Shown here: in pieces, positions 1-6,673 of the stretch
Position numbering within the stretch: the stretch's first letter is position 1
How the letters are laid out: every line of letters begins with the position of its first letter
Assembly (NCBI GenBank): GCA_035288045.1
Contig: DATEBA010000015.1
Span: 1-6,956 of the forward strand
Direction: 5' to 3'
DNA: 6,956 nucleotides
Origin: DATEBA01 sp035288045
Lineage (GTDB): Bacteria; Actinomycetota; UBA4738; HRBIN12
The notes under the pieces: generated by a model
What the model was told of the DNA's origin: nothing
Database searches by the model: none
The model's input: only the letters and a program-made list of their open reading frames with translations
Program-made: the position numbers and the translations under genes

Positions 1-582
1 GGGTTCGACGGGGCGTTCGCGGTCTTCCGCCCACCGCTTTCGACCCTCACCCGGGCAAGCGTGGTCATCGTGCTCGGTAGCGTCCTCCTGGGCGGGGTCG
101 TCGGCGAGGCCCTGCACATCGAGGATGGGCTCGAGCGGGCGGGGGAGGCCCTCAAGCGCCGCTTCGCGCGGGGGGAGGCACGCTTCGTGGAGGGGTTCGT
201 CGTGGCCTCGCTCGTCTTCTGCGTGGGACCCCTCACGATCCTCGGATCGATCCGCGACGGTCTCACCGGCGACTATCAGCTGCTCGCGGTGAAGTCGCTG
301 CTCGACGGGTTCGCCGCGCTCGCGTTCGCGTCGGCCCTTGGATGGGGCGTGGGCTTCTCCGTCGTCACGATCCTGGTGTACCAAGGAGGTCTGTCGCTCG
401 GCGCGTCCTCGGTCGCCGGCGCGCTCAGCGACGACATCGTCGCCTCGATCACGGCAGCGGGCGGTCTTCTCATCATCGGGATCGGCCTCCGCTTGCTGGA
501 TCTGCGACAGGTTCGTGTCGGCAATATGCTTCCCGCGCTGGCGATCGCGCCGGTCGCGGTGGCCATCGTTCGCGCGCTCTGA
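1..582 (+). CDS. DUF554 family membrane protein, 5'-truncated by the window edge
   Basis: The reading frame is open from base 1 and ends at TGA 580-582, giving 193 visible residues. The first in-frame GTG codons (from 61) lie inside the conserved region, so the true start is probably left of the window. The protein is an integral membrane protein with alternating glycine-rich hydrophobic segments. Hallmarks of DUF554 (YdfK/YqgA-like) are visible: an IVLGSVLLGGVVGE segment, a following basic stretch with LKRRFA, then FVEGFVVASLVFCVGP, ILGSIRDGLTGDY, a KSLLDGFAALAFAS helix, VYQGGLSL, and a C-terminal GGLLIIGIGLRLL...VGNMLPAL block. The molecular function of this family is not established; transport has been suggested. 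It is convergent with all the other protein genes here, and nothing links it functionally to the amino acid importers. Confidence 0.9.
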   Translation, partial: GFDGAFAVFRPPLSTLTRASVVIVLGSVLLGGVVGEALHIEDGLERAGEALKRRFARGEARFVEGFVVASLVFCVGPLTILGSIRDGLTGDYQLLAVKSLLDGFAALAFASALGWGVGFSVVTILVYQGGLSLGASSVAGALSDDIVASITAAGGLLIIGIGLRLLDLRQVRVGNMLPALAIAPVAVAIVRAL

Positions 583-693
583 CGCGGGTCGAGACGTACT
601 CCGGTCGTTGTCACTCTTTCTTCTTGGTGCGTCGGACGTGCGTCACCTGCGCGTCCGCGAGGGACGACGTGCGCCGCAATCCTTCCCGCCGAG
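583..693. other. Non-coding spacer after the DUF554 gene
   Basis: This is the first part of a 425-base stretch (583-1007) without a credible protein gene. Open frames crossing it on both strands are arginine/proline/serine-rich and resemble no family. A short hairpin (652-656 with 662-666) lies here but has no T-run, so I do not call it a terminator. A pyrimidine-rich patch occurs near 611-626. Nothing else is visible. Confidence 0.6.
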
Positions 694-722
694 TTGACAC
701 CGCTCGCTCGCCTGGCTAGATT
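694..722 (+). promoter_or_regulatory. Sigma70-type promoter upstream of the structured region
   Basis: A perfect -35 hexamer TTGACA (694-699) is followed by exactly 17 bases and a -10-like TAGATT (717-722, four of six matches to TATAAT). Transcription would start near 728-730, at the left edge of the first long RNA stem. An exact TTGACA is uncommon in DNA this GC-rich. There is no protein gene downstream on this strand, so the promoter would drive a non-coding transcript. Seen in sequence; activity is inferred. Confidence 0.5.
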
Positions 723-725
723 TCG

Positions 726-950
726 CTCGGTCCCAAGCGGCCGCAGGGACCGGGGAGCCGAGAGGAGTCTCGGAGCCGAAGCGGATGGACGGGGCGCGAG
801 CCCCGGAGCCCGTGGAAGGCCACCGCGAACCCGACGGCCGACCGGGAGTCCGCGTCGCTTGGGGCCAACGTTTGGCGGGTCGAGGGACCGAGTAGACAAC
901 GCTCGCGTATGGGGAAGGCGTGAGCGGCTCCAAAGGGCCCTCGGCCCGTC
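726..950 (+). ncRNA. Candidate structured non-coding RNA, family not recognised
   Basis: Directly downstream of a consensus-like promoter, this stretch can fold into a compact multi-branched RNA. Stem P1 pairs 726-731 with 887-892. P2 pairs 732-739 with 856-863 (8 perfect pairs) and would stack on P1. Local hairpins are 758-763/768-773 (loop GGAG), 790-795/800-805 (GNRA loop GCGA), 812-815/820-823, 830-833/843-846, and 864-868/872-876 (3-base loop). A further stem 781-785/849-853 can close the inner group. A 7-bp hairpin (901-907/919-925, one G-U pair) and a terminator-like hairpin (935-947) follow. It lacks the signatures I know for RNase P RNA, tmRNA, SRP RNA, 6S, T-box, cobalamin, FMN and TPP elements. 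GC-rich DNA makes hairpins easily, so this needs covariation support. The 3' end is uncertain. Confidence 0.35.
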
Positions 951-957
951 TTACTTC
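935..957. terminator. Terminator-like hairpin, possibly bidirectional
   Basis: Bases 935-939 (GGGCC) pair with 943-947 (GGCCC) around a 3-base loop. On the plus strand a T-enriched tail GTCTTACTT follows; on the minus strand the stem is followed by TTT. The hairpin lies between a plus-strand RNA candidate and a minus-strand gene remnant, a natural place for a two-way terminator. The stem is short and the T-tracts are weak. Confidence 0.4.
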
Positions 958-968
958 CCCCGTCGATC

Positions 969-993
969 CCGGTCACGTCCAGATGGTGACCGG
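969..993 (-). terminator. 8-bp hairpin downstream of the ACT remnant
   Basis: A perfect 8-bp inverted repeat (969-976 with 986-993, 9-base loop) begins 14 bases beyond the stop codon of the broken ACT-domain gene on the minus strand. No T-run follows, so it is more likely an mRNA 3'-end stabiliser or Rho-assisted terminator than a classical intrinsic terminator. Confidence 0.4.
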
Positions 994-1007
994 AGCCGCC
1001 GGGAATA

Positions 1008-1353
1008 TCACTCCTTGAGCGCAACCCGGGTGGCCACATTGTCACTCGTGACGAACACCAGTCGCGAGCGAGTCGCAAGATACGCGAGTCTGATGTTCAC
1101 TCCCGGATCCGCGATCTTCCTAGGCCCCGCCCGATCGTGCCGGGTCGGTCCTCGCCGGGGATGTAGAGAACGATCGCATCGTCATCCCCCTCGATCTTGA
1201 AGCCTGCGGCCTCCAGGACGTTGCGCGCACGGTCCCCGTCCTCCACGAGGATATGGGCGAGCGCACCCGTGTCCGTTGCCGGGGCGCACCCTCCTCTCCA
1301 AGGGCCGCAAGGCTGCCTGGGACGTCCTCGAGCGAAACGGTGAGATCCTTCAT
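1008..1353 (-). pseudogene. Broken small ACT-domain protein gene
   Basis: The gene has an intact start (ATG 1353-1351) with an AAGGAG Shine-Dalgarno sequence 7 bases upstream. The first block (about 1353-1294) reads MKDLTVSLEDVPGSLAALGE. The reading then continues only in another frame (about 1294-1130), giving GALAHILVEDGDRARNVLEA and, later, EDRPGTIG. A third block in yet another frame (1118-1008) gives KIADPGVNIRLAYLATR and ends ATRVALKE at TGA 1010-1008. Joined, these blocks resemble two tandem ACT-like units (PGSLAALGE and RPGTIG are typical ACT turns). In proteins of this type I recall a segment like ALGxAGINIEG after LGE; about ten residues are missing here, which suggests a deletion. 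ACT domains usually bind amino acids. The unframeshifted first frame would stop at 1120 after 77 residues with a nonsense tail. Assembly error could explain the frame changes but less easily the missing segment. Confidence 0.75.
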
Positions 1354-1360
1354 CTGCCTG

Positions 1361-1366
1361 CTCCTT
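1361..1366 (-). promoter_or_regulatory. Ribosome binding site of the ACT remnant
   Basis: AAGGAG on the minus strand, 7 bases before the ATG at 1353. It shows that the 5' end of the broken gene is still intact and was, or still is, translated. Confidence 0.6.
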
Positions 1367-1386
1367 CCCTCCCCCGACCTCCCGGG

Positions 1387-1415
1387 CGGATACCCCTACG
1401 GGCGGCCCTCGTCAA
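1387..1415 (-). promoter_or_regulatory. Candidate promoter for the ACT remnant
   Basis: On the minus strand TTGACG (1415-1410, five of six matches) is followed by 17 bases and TATCCG (1392-1387, three of six). Transcription would begin about 30 bases before the ATG at 1353. The -10 match is weak, and readthrough from the upstream transporter operon is an alternative. Confidence 0.35.
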
Positions 1416-1446
1416 TCCTTCGGACCGGCGGCGTTTCGCGAGGGCC
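1404..1446 (-). terminator. Inverted repeat just after the ABC ATPase stop codon
   Basis: Bases 1404-1411 and 1439-1446 are perfectly complementary over 8 bp with a 27-base loop, starting 4 bases past the ATPase stop codon. It could mark the 3' end of the PAAT operon. No T-run is present and the arm overlaps the -35 box of the candidate ACT promoter, so the role is uncertain. Confidence 0.3.
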
Positions 1447-1450
1447 TCCG

Positions 1451-2221
1451 TCAGAGGACGGCGTCGAGGAACCGTCGCGTCTCGGGGAAGCGGGTGTTCT
1501 CGAAGATCTCGTCGGGCGTGCCCTCTTCGAGGATCACGCCTTCGTGGAAGAACGCCATCCGGTGGGCCACTTCCCTGGCGAACCCCATCTCGTGGGTGAC
1601 CACGATCATCGTCATGTGCATGTCGGTGGCGAGCGAGGTCATCACCGCCAGAACCTCGCCGATCAGCTCCGGGTCGAGGGCCGAGGTCGGTTCGTCGAAG
1701 AGCATCACCTTCGGCTCCATGGCGAGAGCCCGGGCGATCGCGACCCGCTGCTGCTGGCCGCCCGACAGCCGGATCGGGTACTCCTCGGCCTTGTCGGCCA
1801 GCCCGACCTTGTCCAGGATCTCGGCGCCGACCGCTCGGGCCCGCTCCTCTGGCACGCCCTTCACGGTCACCGGACCCTCGATCACGTTCTGGATCGCGGT
1901 CATGTGCGGGAAGAGGTTGAACTGCTGAAAGACCATCCCGGTGCGGATCCGGAGCTGACGGACCTGCTCCTTCTTCGCGCTCGTCCGGTGCCCGGGGTCC
2001 AGGCGGATGCCGTCCACCTCCACCGTGCCGGAGGTGGGCTCCTCGAGGAAGTTGACGCATCGCAGAAGCGTGCTCTTGCCCGACCCGGATCGTCCGAAGA
2101 TTACGATCACTTCGGCTTTGTGGACTTCCAGGTCGACGCCCTTCAATACCTTGAGGTGCCCGAAGCTCTTGTGGAGCTCCTCGACCCTGACCACCACCTC
2201 GCCGTCGGTCGGCCGCGTCAC
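1451..2221 (-). CDS. Polar amino acid ABC importer ATP-binding protein (GlnQ/HisP/ArtP type)
   Basis: A 256-residue ATPase that powers uptake through the adjacent permease on the cytoplasmic face. Motifs in order: Walker A GRSGSGKST (43-51; Arg replaces the more usual Pro after Gly), Q-loop FQQFNLFPH (98-106), ABC signature LSGGQQQR (152-159), Walker B VMLFDEP (172-178), D-loop SALD (180-183) and switch His210 in VVTHEMGFA. LRCVN after Walker A and FNLFPH are typical of the PAAT ATPase family. All catalytic residues are present. The start chosen is GTG at 2221, with GGAGGA 6 bases upstream. It overlaps the permease stop by 4 bases (GTGA), indicating translational coupling. An upstream in-frame ATG at 2278 would add 19 residues unlike the family, inside the permease gene. 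The substrate cannot be told from this subunit. Confidence 0.95.
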   Translation of the reverse strand: MTRPTDGEVVVRVEELHKSFGHLKVLKGVDLEVHKAEVIVIFGRSGSGKSTLLRCVNFLEEPTSGTVEVDGIRLDPGHRTSAKKEQVRQLRIRTGMVFQQFNLFPHMTAIQNVIEGPVTVKGVPEERARAVGAEILDKVGLADKAEEYPIRLSGGQQQRVAIARALAMEPKVMLFDEPTSALDPELIGEVLAVMTSLATDMHMTMIVVTHEMGFAREVAHRMAFFHEGVILEEGTPDEIFENTRFPETRRFLDAVL

Positions 2222-3243
2222 GATGGATCCTCCTCCGCGCTCTCGACCTCGGTCGCCAAGGGCAGGTCGCCTCCCCACGCGCCGCCGCTGCTTCCCTGGC
2301 CACTCGAACTGACGATCTTGGTGGTCCGGACACCGGACCCCACCTCCACAGCCCGGACGTAGCCCTTCGACATCCGCCGCTCGAGGCGGACCTGGAAGAA
2401 CGTGAAGATGCTCGTGAGCAACCAGTACACGGCGGCCGCCAGCACCAGCGCCTCGATGCTCCTGAAGTCACGTCGGCCCGCGAGGTCGGCGAGACGGAAC
2501 ATCTCGAGGACGCCGATCGTGTAGACGAGAGCCGAGTCCTTGAGCATCGCGATGAACTCATTGCCCGTAGGAGGGATGATGACCCTCGTCGCCTGCGGCA
2601 GGACGACGCGGCGCATGAGCTGCCGGTAGTTCATCCCGAGCGCCTCGGCCGCCTCCCGCTGGCCGTGCCCCACAGACTGGATGCCGGCCCTGAAGATCTC
2701 TGTCATGTACGCGCCGTAGTTCAGACCGAGGGCGAGGATCCCCGCCGGAACGGCGTCCAGCGTGAATATGTTGCGAAGACTCTCGTAACCGGCGTCGCCG
2801 AGTCGCTTGCCGACCTCCGCCCCGGCGAAGTAGATGAGGAAGATCTGCACCAGTAGCGGCGTCCCGCGGAAGAACGACGTGTAGAAACCCGAGAGCGTGT
2901 AGAGGATCGCGCTCTTGGAGATCCGTGTAAGGGCACCGAGCAGCGCGAGCAGCGTGGCCAGCGCGATGGCCGACACGGAGATGATCAGGGTCAGGAAGAT
3001 CCCGTCCAAGAGGTCCGGGCCGCCCCATAGGATCTTGACCCAGTTCTCTCGCATCCAGTCGGTGTCGAAGCCGACCGCGCTGAACGCACCGACCAGAGCG
3101 GCGGCGATAGCGACCATGACGCCGATACGCTTGATCGTCCAAGGGATCCTGGCGGTCGCCAGCTCGAAACGCTCGCGGGCCCCGATCTTGGCCGAAGCAT
3201 GGGGGGCCGGGTCTCCCCGGCCCCCCGCTTGACCCGTGCTCAC
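2218..3243 (-). CDS. Polar amino acid ABC importer permease (HisM/GlnP type)
   Basis: A 341-residue inner-membrane permease of the His/Glu/Gln/Arg family. After a hydrophilic Gly/Pro-rich N-terminus (1-38) comes a first membrane helix (about 40-59). A conserved core follows: LLDGIFLTLIISV (78-90), FFRGTPLLVQIFLIYF (124-139), and a helix ending in GAYMTEIFRAGI (177-188). The EAA loop EAAEALGMNYRQLMRRVVLP (197-216) contacts the ATPase. Later comes DSALVYTIGVLEM, then a last helix before RLERRM. The roughly 50-residue Ser/Gly/Glu-rich tail is not part of the usual fold, and the protein is longer than many family members. The GTG start at 3243 lies 10 bases after the binding-protein stop (TAG 3256-3254) with only a weak G-rich ribosome site. 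The next in-frame ATG (codon 43) would cut into the first helix. The first codons contain a very strong hairpin. Confidence 0.93.
   Translation of the reverse strand: MSTGQAGGRGDPAPHASAKIGARERFELATARIPWTIKRIGVMVAIAAALVGAFSAVGFDTDWMRENWVKILWGGPDLLDGIFLTLIISVSAIALATLLALLGALTRISKSAILYTLSGFYTSFFRGTPLLVQIFLIYFAGAEVGKRLGDAGYESLRNIFTLDAVPAGILALGLNYGAYMTEIFRAGIQSVGHGQREAAEALGMNYRQLMRRVVLPQATRVIIPPTGNEFIAMLKDSALVYTIGVLEMFRLADLAGRRDFRSIEALVLAAAVYWLLTSIFTFFQVRLERRMSKGYVRAVEVGSGVRTTKIVSSSGQGSSGGAWGGDLPLATEVESAEEDPS
2228..2236 (-). promoter_or_regulatory. Ribosome binding site deciding the GTG start of the ATPase
   Basis: GGAGGAGGA on the minus strand ends 6 bases before GTG 2221-2219, within the last codons of the permease gene. 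It supports GTG over the ATG at 2278. Confidence 0.7.
3201..3226 (-). promoter_or_regulatory. 11-bp GC hairpin with GAGA tetraloop at the binding protein/permease junction
   Basis: Bases 3201-3211 and 3216-3226 are perfectly complementary and pure G/C. In the mRNA (minus strand) the loop is GAGA, a stabilising GNRA tetraloop. The hairpin covers permease codons 6-15 and begins 14 bases after the GTG codon. Stem-loops between binding-protein and permease genes of ABC operons (for example malE-malF) are known to protect upstream mRNA and lower downstream expression. A similar role here is inferred. Confidence 0.6.
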
Positions 3244-3253
3244 GAGACCCCGC

Positions 3254-4144
3254 CTACGAGGTCTTCACCGTGAGGTCGTAGCCGTACCACTTGTTCGAGA
3301 GCTCGCTCAGCGTGCCGTCCTGGTGCATCTCCTCGATGATGCCACCCACCTCTTCGACGAGGGATGCCGCATCGAGCGAGGACTCCCTGTCGAACGCCAC
3401 GGCGAGCGGCTCGTGGTAAAGCGGGTCGCCTACGACCTTGATCGGCTCGCCGGCGTTGATCGCTTCCTGGAGCGTAGGCAGGGCGGAGATCACAGCGTCC
3501 AGCCGCACGCCGTCACCCAGGGTGAGATCCCTGATCGCGTCCGTGTCGGTCTCGTAGCCGTTCACGATGTCCGCGTCGTCGATCACGAAGTCGATCGTCT
3601 CGCCCACGACGTCCAGATTCTTCTGGAGATAGAAGTCGTAGGTGCAAGAGCCACAGACCCCGATCTTCGCGCCGTCCAGATCGACGGCGACGTCGGCGAC
3701 GCTGGTGTTGTCGGTGTGCACCGCCACCGCGGCCGGCGTGTAGTAGTACGCCGGGCTGAAGTTCAGGACCTCCTGCCGCTCGGGTGTCACGGTCATCGAA
3801 CCGACGCTCATGTCCCAGCGGTCTGCCCACCCGCCGGACGTGATCGCGTTCCACTTCGGCGTCTCCCACTCCACGGTCGCACCGAGGCGAACGGCGATCT
3901 CCTCGGCGACGTCAATGTCGAAGCCCTCCCACTCGCCGGTGTCCGGGTCGAGGAACGACTGCGGCGCGTACGCTGGATCAGTCGATACTCGGATCACCCC
4001 TTCGGCCTGGATCTGCGCGAGGAGATCTTGTCCGGCGGTCGGCTCCGTGCCGTCCGTCGTTGTGGTGTCCTCCTTGCACGCAGCCGCGACGATGGACAGC
4101 ACGGCGGCTAGCGCGACTGGCACCAGCCATCTCGGTTTCCTCAT
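3254..4144 (-). CDS. Polar amino acid ABC importer binding lipoprotein (SBP_bac_3)
   Basis: A 296-residue type II solute-binding protein, lipid-anchored outside the membrane, that delivers an amino acid to the downstream permease. A lipoprotein signal MRKPRW...SIVAAAC places the modified Cys at residue 23, followed by an acidic/Thr linker. The SBP_bac_3 fold begins at GVIRVSTDPAYAPQSF (49-64), then GFDIDVAEEIAVRLG (74-88), MTVTPERQEVLNFSPAYYY (117-135, with Arg123 in the position that normally holds the ligand carboxylate), and a second lobe starting DLDGAKIGVCGSCTYDFYL. It ends HQDGTLSELSNKWYG, usual for the family. The start chosen is ATG 4144; the ATG at 4150 directly abuts the AAGGAGG ribosome site, whereas 4144 has a 6-base spacer. 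An uncommon CGSC pair (164-167) occurs. The substrate is unknown. Confidence 0.95.
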   Translation of the reverse strand: MRKPRWLVPVALAAVLSIVAAACKEDTTTTDGTEPTAGQDLLAQIQAEGVIRVSTDPAYAPQSFLDPDTGEWEGFDIDVAEEIAVRLGATVEWETPKWNAITSGGWADRWDMSVGSMTVTPERQEVLNFSPAYYYTPAAVAVHTDNTSVADVAVDLDGAKIGVCGSCTYDFYLQKNLDVVGETIDFVIDDADIVNGYETDTDAIRDLTLGDGVRLDAVISALPTLQEAINAGEPIKVVGDPLYHEPLAVAFDRESSLDAASLVEEVGGIIEEMHQDGTLSELSNKWYGYDLTVKTS

Positions 4145-4150
4145 GTGCAT

Positions 4151-4157
4151 CCTCCTT
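4151..4157 (-). promoter_or_regulatory. Ribosome binding site of the PAAT binding protein
   Basis: AAGGAGG on the minus strand. It touches the first ATG (4150) with no spacer and lies 6 bases from the second (4144), so the second is the likelier start. Confidence 0.75.
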
Positions 4158-4189
4158 CTCTCCAGGCGACGCCCCAGGCGCCTTTCCGA

Positions 4190-4218
4190 ACTCTAACCAC
4201 CCCCCGGAGCGCCAGCAA
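4190..4218 (-). promoter_or_regulatory. Candidate promoter of the PAAT operon
   Basis: On the minus strand TTGCTG (4218-4213) is separated by 17 bases from TAGAGT (4195-4190, four of six matches). It lies in the 104-base gap before the binding-protein gene and predicts a leader of about 40 bases. The -35 match is moderate (three of six). An 8-bp palindrome CGTATACG (4237-4244) lies upstream and could be a protein-binding site. Confidence 0.4.
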
Positions 4219-4228
4219 CGCCGCTCCG
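4205..4228. promoter_or_regulatory. Inverted repeat with the PAAT -35 box in its loop
   Basis: CGGAGCG (4205-4211) and CGCTCCG (4222-4228) form a perfect 7-bp dyad with a 10-base centre that contains the candidate -35 hexamer (4213-4218). It may be an operator, or a terminator for the upstream binding-protein fusion gene, whose stop is at 4251-4249. No T-run follows on the minus strand. Confidence 0.35.
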
Positions 4229-5953
4229 CCCCGAAACGTATACGCAGGTCAGGCAGCGCGAAGCTCTCGCGGGAATCCGGCTCCGGGGAATGAGCGGGAG
4301 AACAACCGGGCGAACCGCGTGCTCGAGAGTACGTCGTCCAAGGCGTCGTCGATCGCGACCGCGAGTGCCGGGTTTCGGAGCGATACTGCCAGGCGGTCGT
4401 AGGTCCCGACGTCGACGCTGTCCACGACCCGGAGCGACCGGTTCCGACGCGCGACCGCGTGGGATCGTCCTTCTGGATGGACCACGGCGTCGACCCGCAA
4501 GGCAAGCAGCGCGGCGAACGCGTCGGCGGCTCGGGCGTACACGCGCGCCCGGACACCGAGCGGCGCGAGCGCTTCGCGGACCCACCTCAACGCGGCACTG
4601 CCCCGGACGGCCGCGACGACGTCGCTGGGGCCGAGCTGCTCGGTGGCGGTTATCGCCACCGATCCGCGCAGGTTCACGGTCAGCGCCTGGTGAACGCTCA
4701 GGTAGGGTGGGGACTGGGTCGCGCCCTCCAGCATCGGGACCCGCGAGGTAGCCGCAGCTACGTCGATCGTCCCGGCGGCGAGCGCCGCGGGGATACGGTC
4801 GCAGACGAGGACCCGCCAGGCCAGATCCAGGCCGACCCGCCCCGCCACCATGCGCGAGACCGACACGTCGAAGCCGCCTGCCCCGTCGGCCGACCGGACT
4901 CCCGAGCGACACGAAGCCACGATTAGGACTCCCTCCCGCCGTAGTGAGAACCCGGGGCCGGCGACCGTTCCGAGGAGGGTCCAGCGCCCCCCGCTCGCCC
5001 GGTAGAACCGCACGCCCTCCAGGGTTCGGATCCGGCCGTCGGCCTCGAGTCGGTACCCGCCGCCCAAACCCTCGAAGGCCGAGACCGATCCGAGATTCTC
5101 CTTGACGTCCTCGCGCGACGGCGTCGCGGAGAGGGCCCCGGCAAGGACGACTCCCGCGTCCCAGCCCTCGACGGCGTATGCGCTCGGCACGCGCCCCACC
5201 TCCGATTGGAACCCGTTCACGAACGCCTGCGCGGCGGGCTCCTTGCTGGTAGCGAACTCGGTGCACGGGCACGCGACGACGGTCCCCTCGGCGGCGCGGC
5301 CGGCCGAGGAGACGAACGCGGCGCTCAAGAGCCCGTCGGTCCCGACCACGATCACGTCGCCCAGGCCGGAGCGGACCAGACCCGCTCGGAGCGCGCCGGC
5401 CGCCTCCGGTGGCCCTCGCCACTCGATCACGCGGCAGCCCGACTTCGCGACGACCGCGACCGCCCGCCGCGGCCGGCTCGAGATCCTCACGCGGCCGGGC
5501 AGCGATCCGACGCGTCCGCGAGCGCAGATGCCGTCGGCGGCCCGCGGTAGCGCCTCCGCGAACTCGCCCAGCGCCCGGGTCTGCCCGCGCGCCAGGCCCG
5601 AGAGGTCCAGCAGCGGCAACCCCTCTTCCCGAAGCGCATCTGCCGGCGCCGGACCCACCGGCGAAAGGACGGCGGCCACGACCCCGCCGTCGGAGGCGAC
5701 CTCGCTCACGACCTCCTCCAACCCGGTCCCGGCGACGTCGAACGCCACGACCTCGACCGGAACCGGGAGGCCGCCCTCCTCGAGCGCCTGGCGGACGGCG
5801 AGCCTGACACCGTCGAACGCGGCCGCCGCGCCGGGCAGCGACAGCCGGCCCACGAACGCGATCGTGACCCGCCGCTCGACGGTCCCGTCGACCCCCTGCG
5901 TACAGGCGGCTAGGAAAAGCGCCGTGGCCAGCGCCAGCCGCGCGGCTCCGCGG

Positions 5954-6669
<716 letters not shown>

Positions 6670-6673
<4 letters not shown>

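Noticed and set aside
812..860. Resemblance to T-box (ACCGCG) or FMN riboswitch (CCGACGG, AGTCCG) motifs
   Set aside because: Only short strings match; the T-box TGGNACC core and the paired FMN motifs are absent, and no target gene follows on this strand.
276..933. Minus-strand open frames opposite the DUF554 gene and the structured region
   Set aside because: Low-complexity Arg/Pro/Ser translations, antisense to a conserved membrane-protein gene; typical high-GC shadow frames.
726..950. Identity as 6S, SRP, RNase P RNA or tmRNA
   Set aside because: None of the conserved signature segments of those RNAs could be found in the right order.
694..1200. Plus-strand open frame of 168 codons through the intergenic region and ACT remnant
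   Set aside because: Arg/Ser/Pro-rich composition, no recognisable domain, and its right part is antisense to the clearer ACT-domain blocks.
1389..1405. Short direct repeat of a CGGGCGG-like motif near 1384 and 1399
   Set aside because: Seven bases in GC-rich DNA is easily chance; no further copies.
4193..5422. Long minus-strand frame of 409 codons inside the fusion gene
   Set aside because: Extremely Arg/Gly-rich and offset from the frame that shows both binding-protein domains and a lipoprotein signal.
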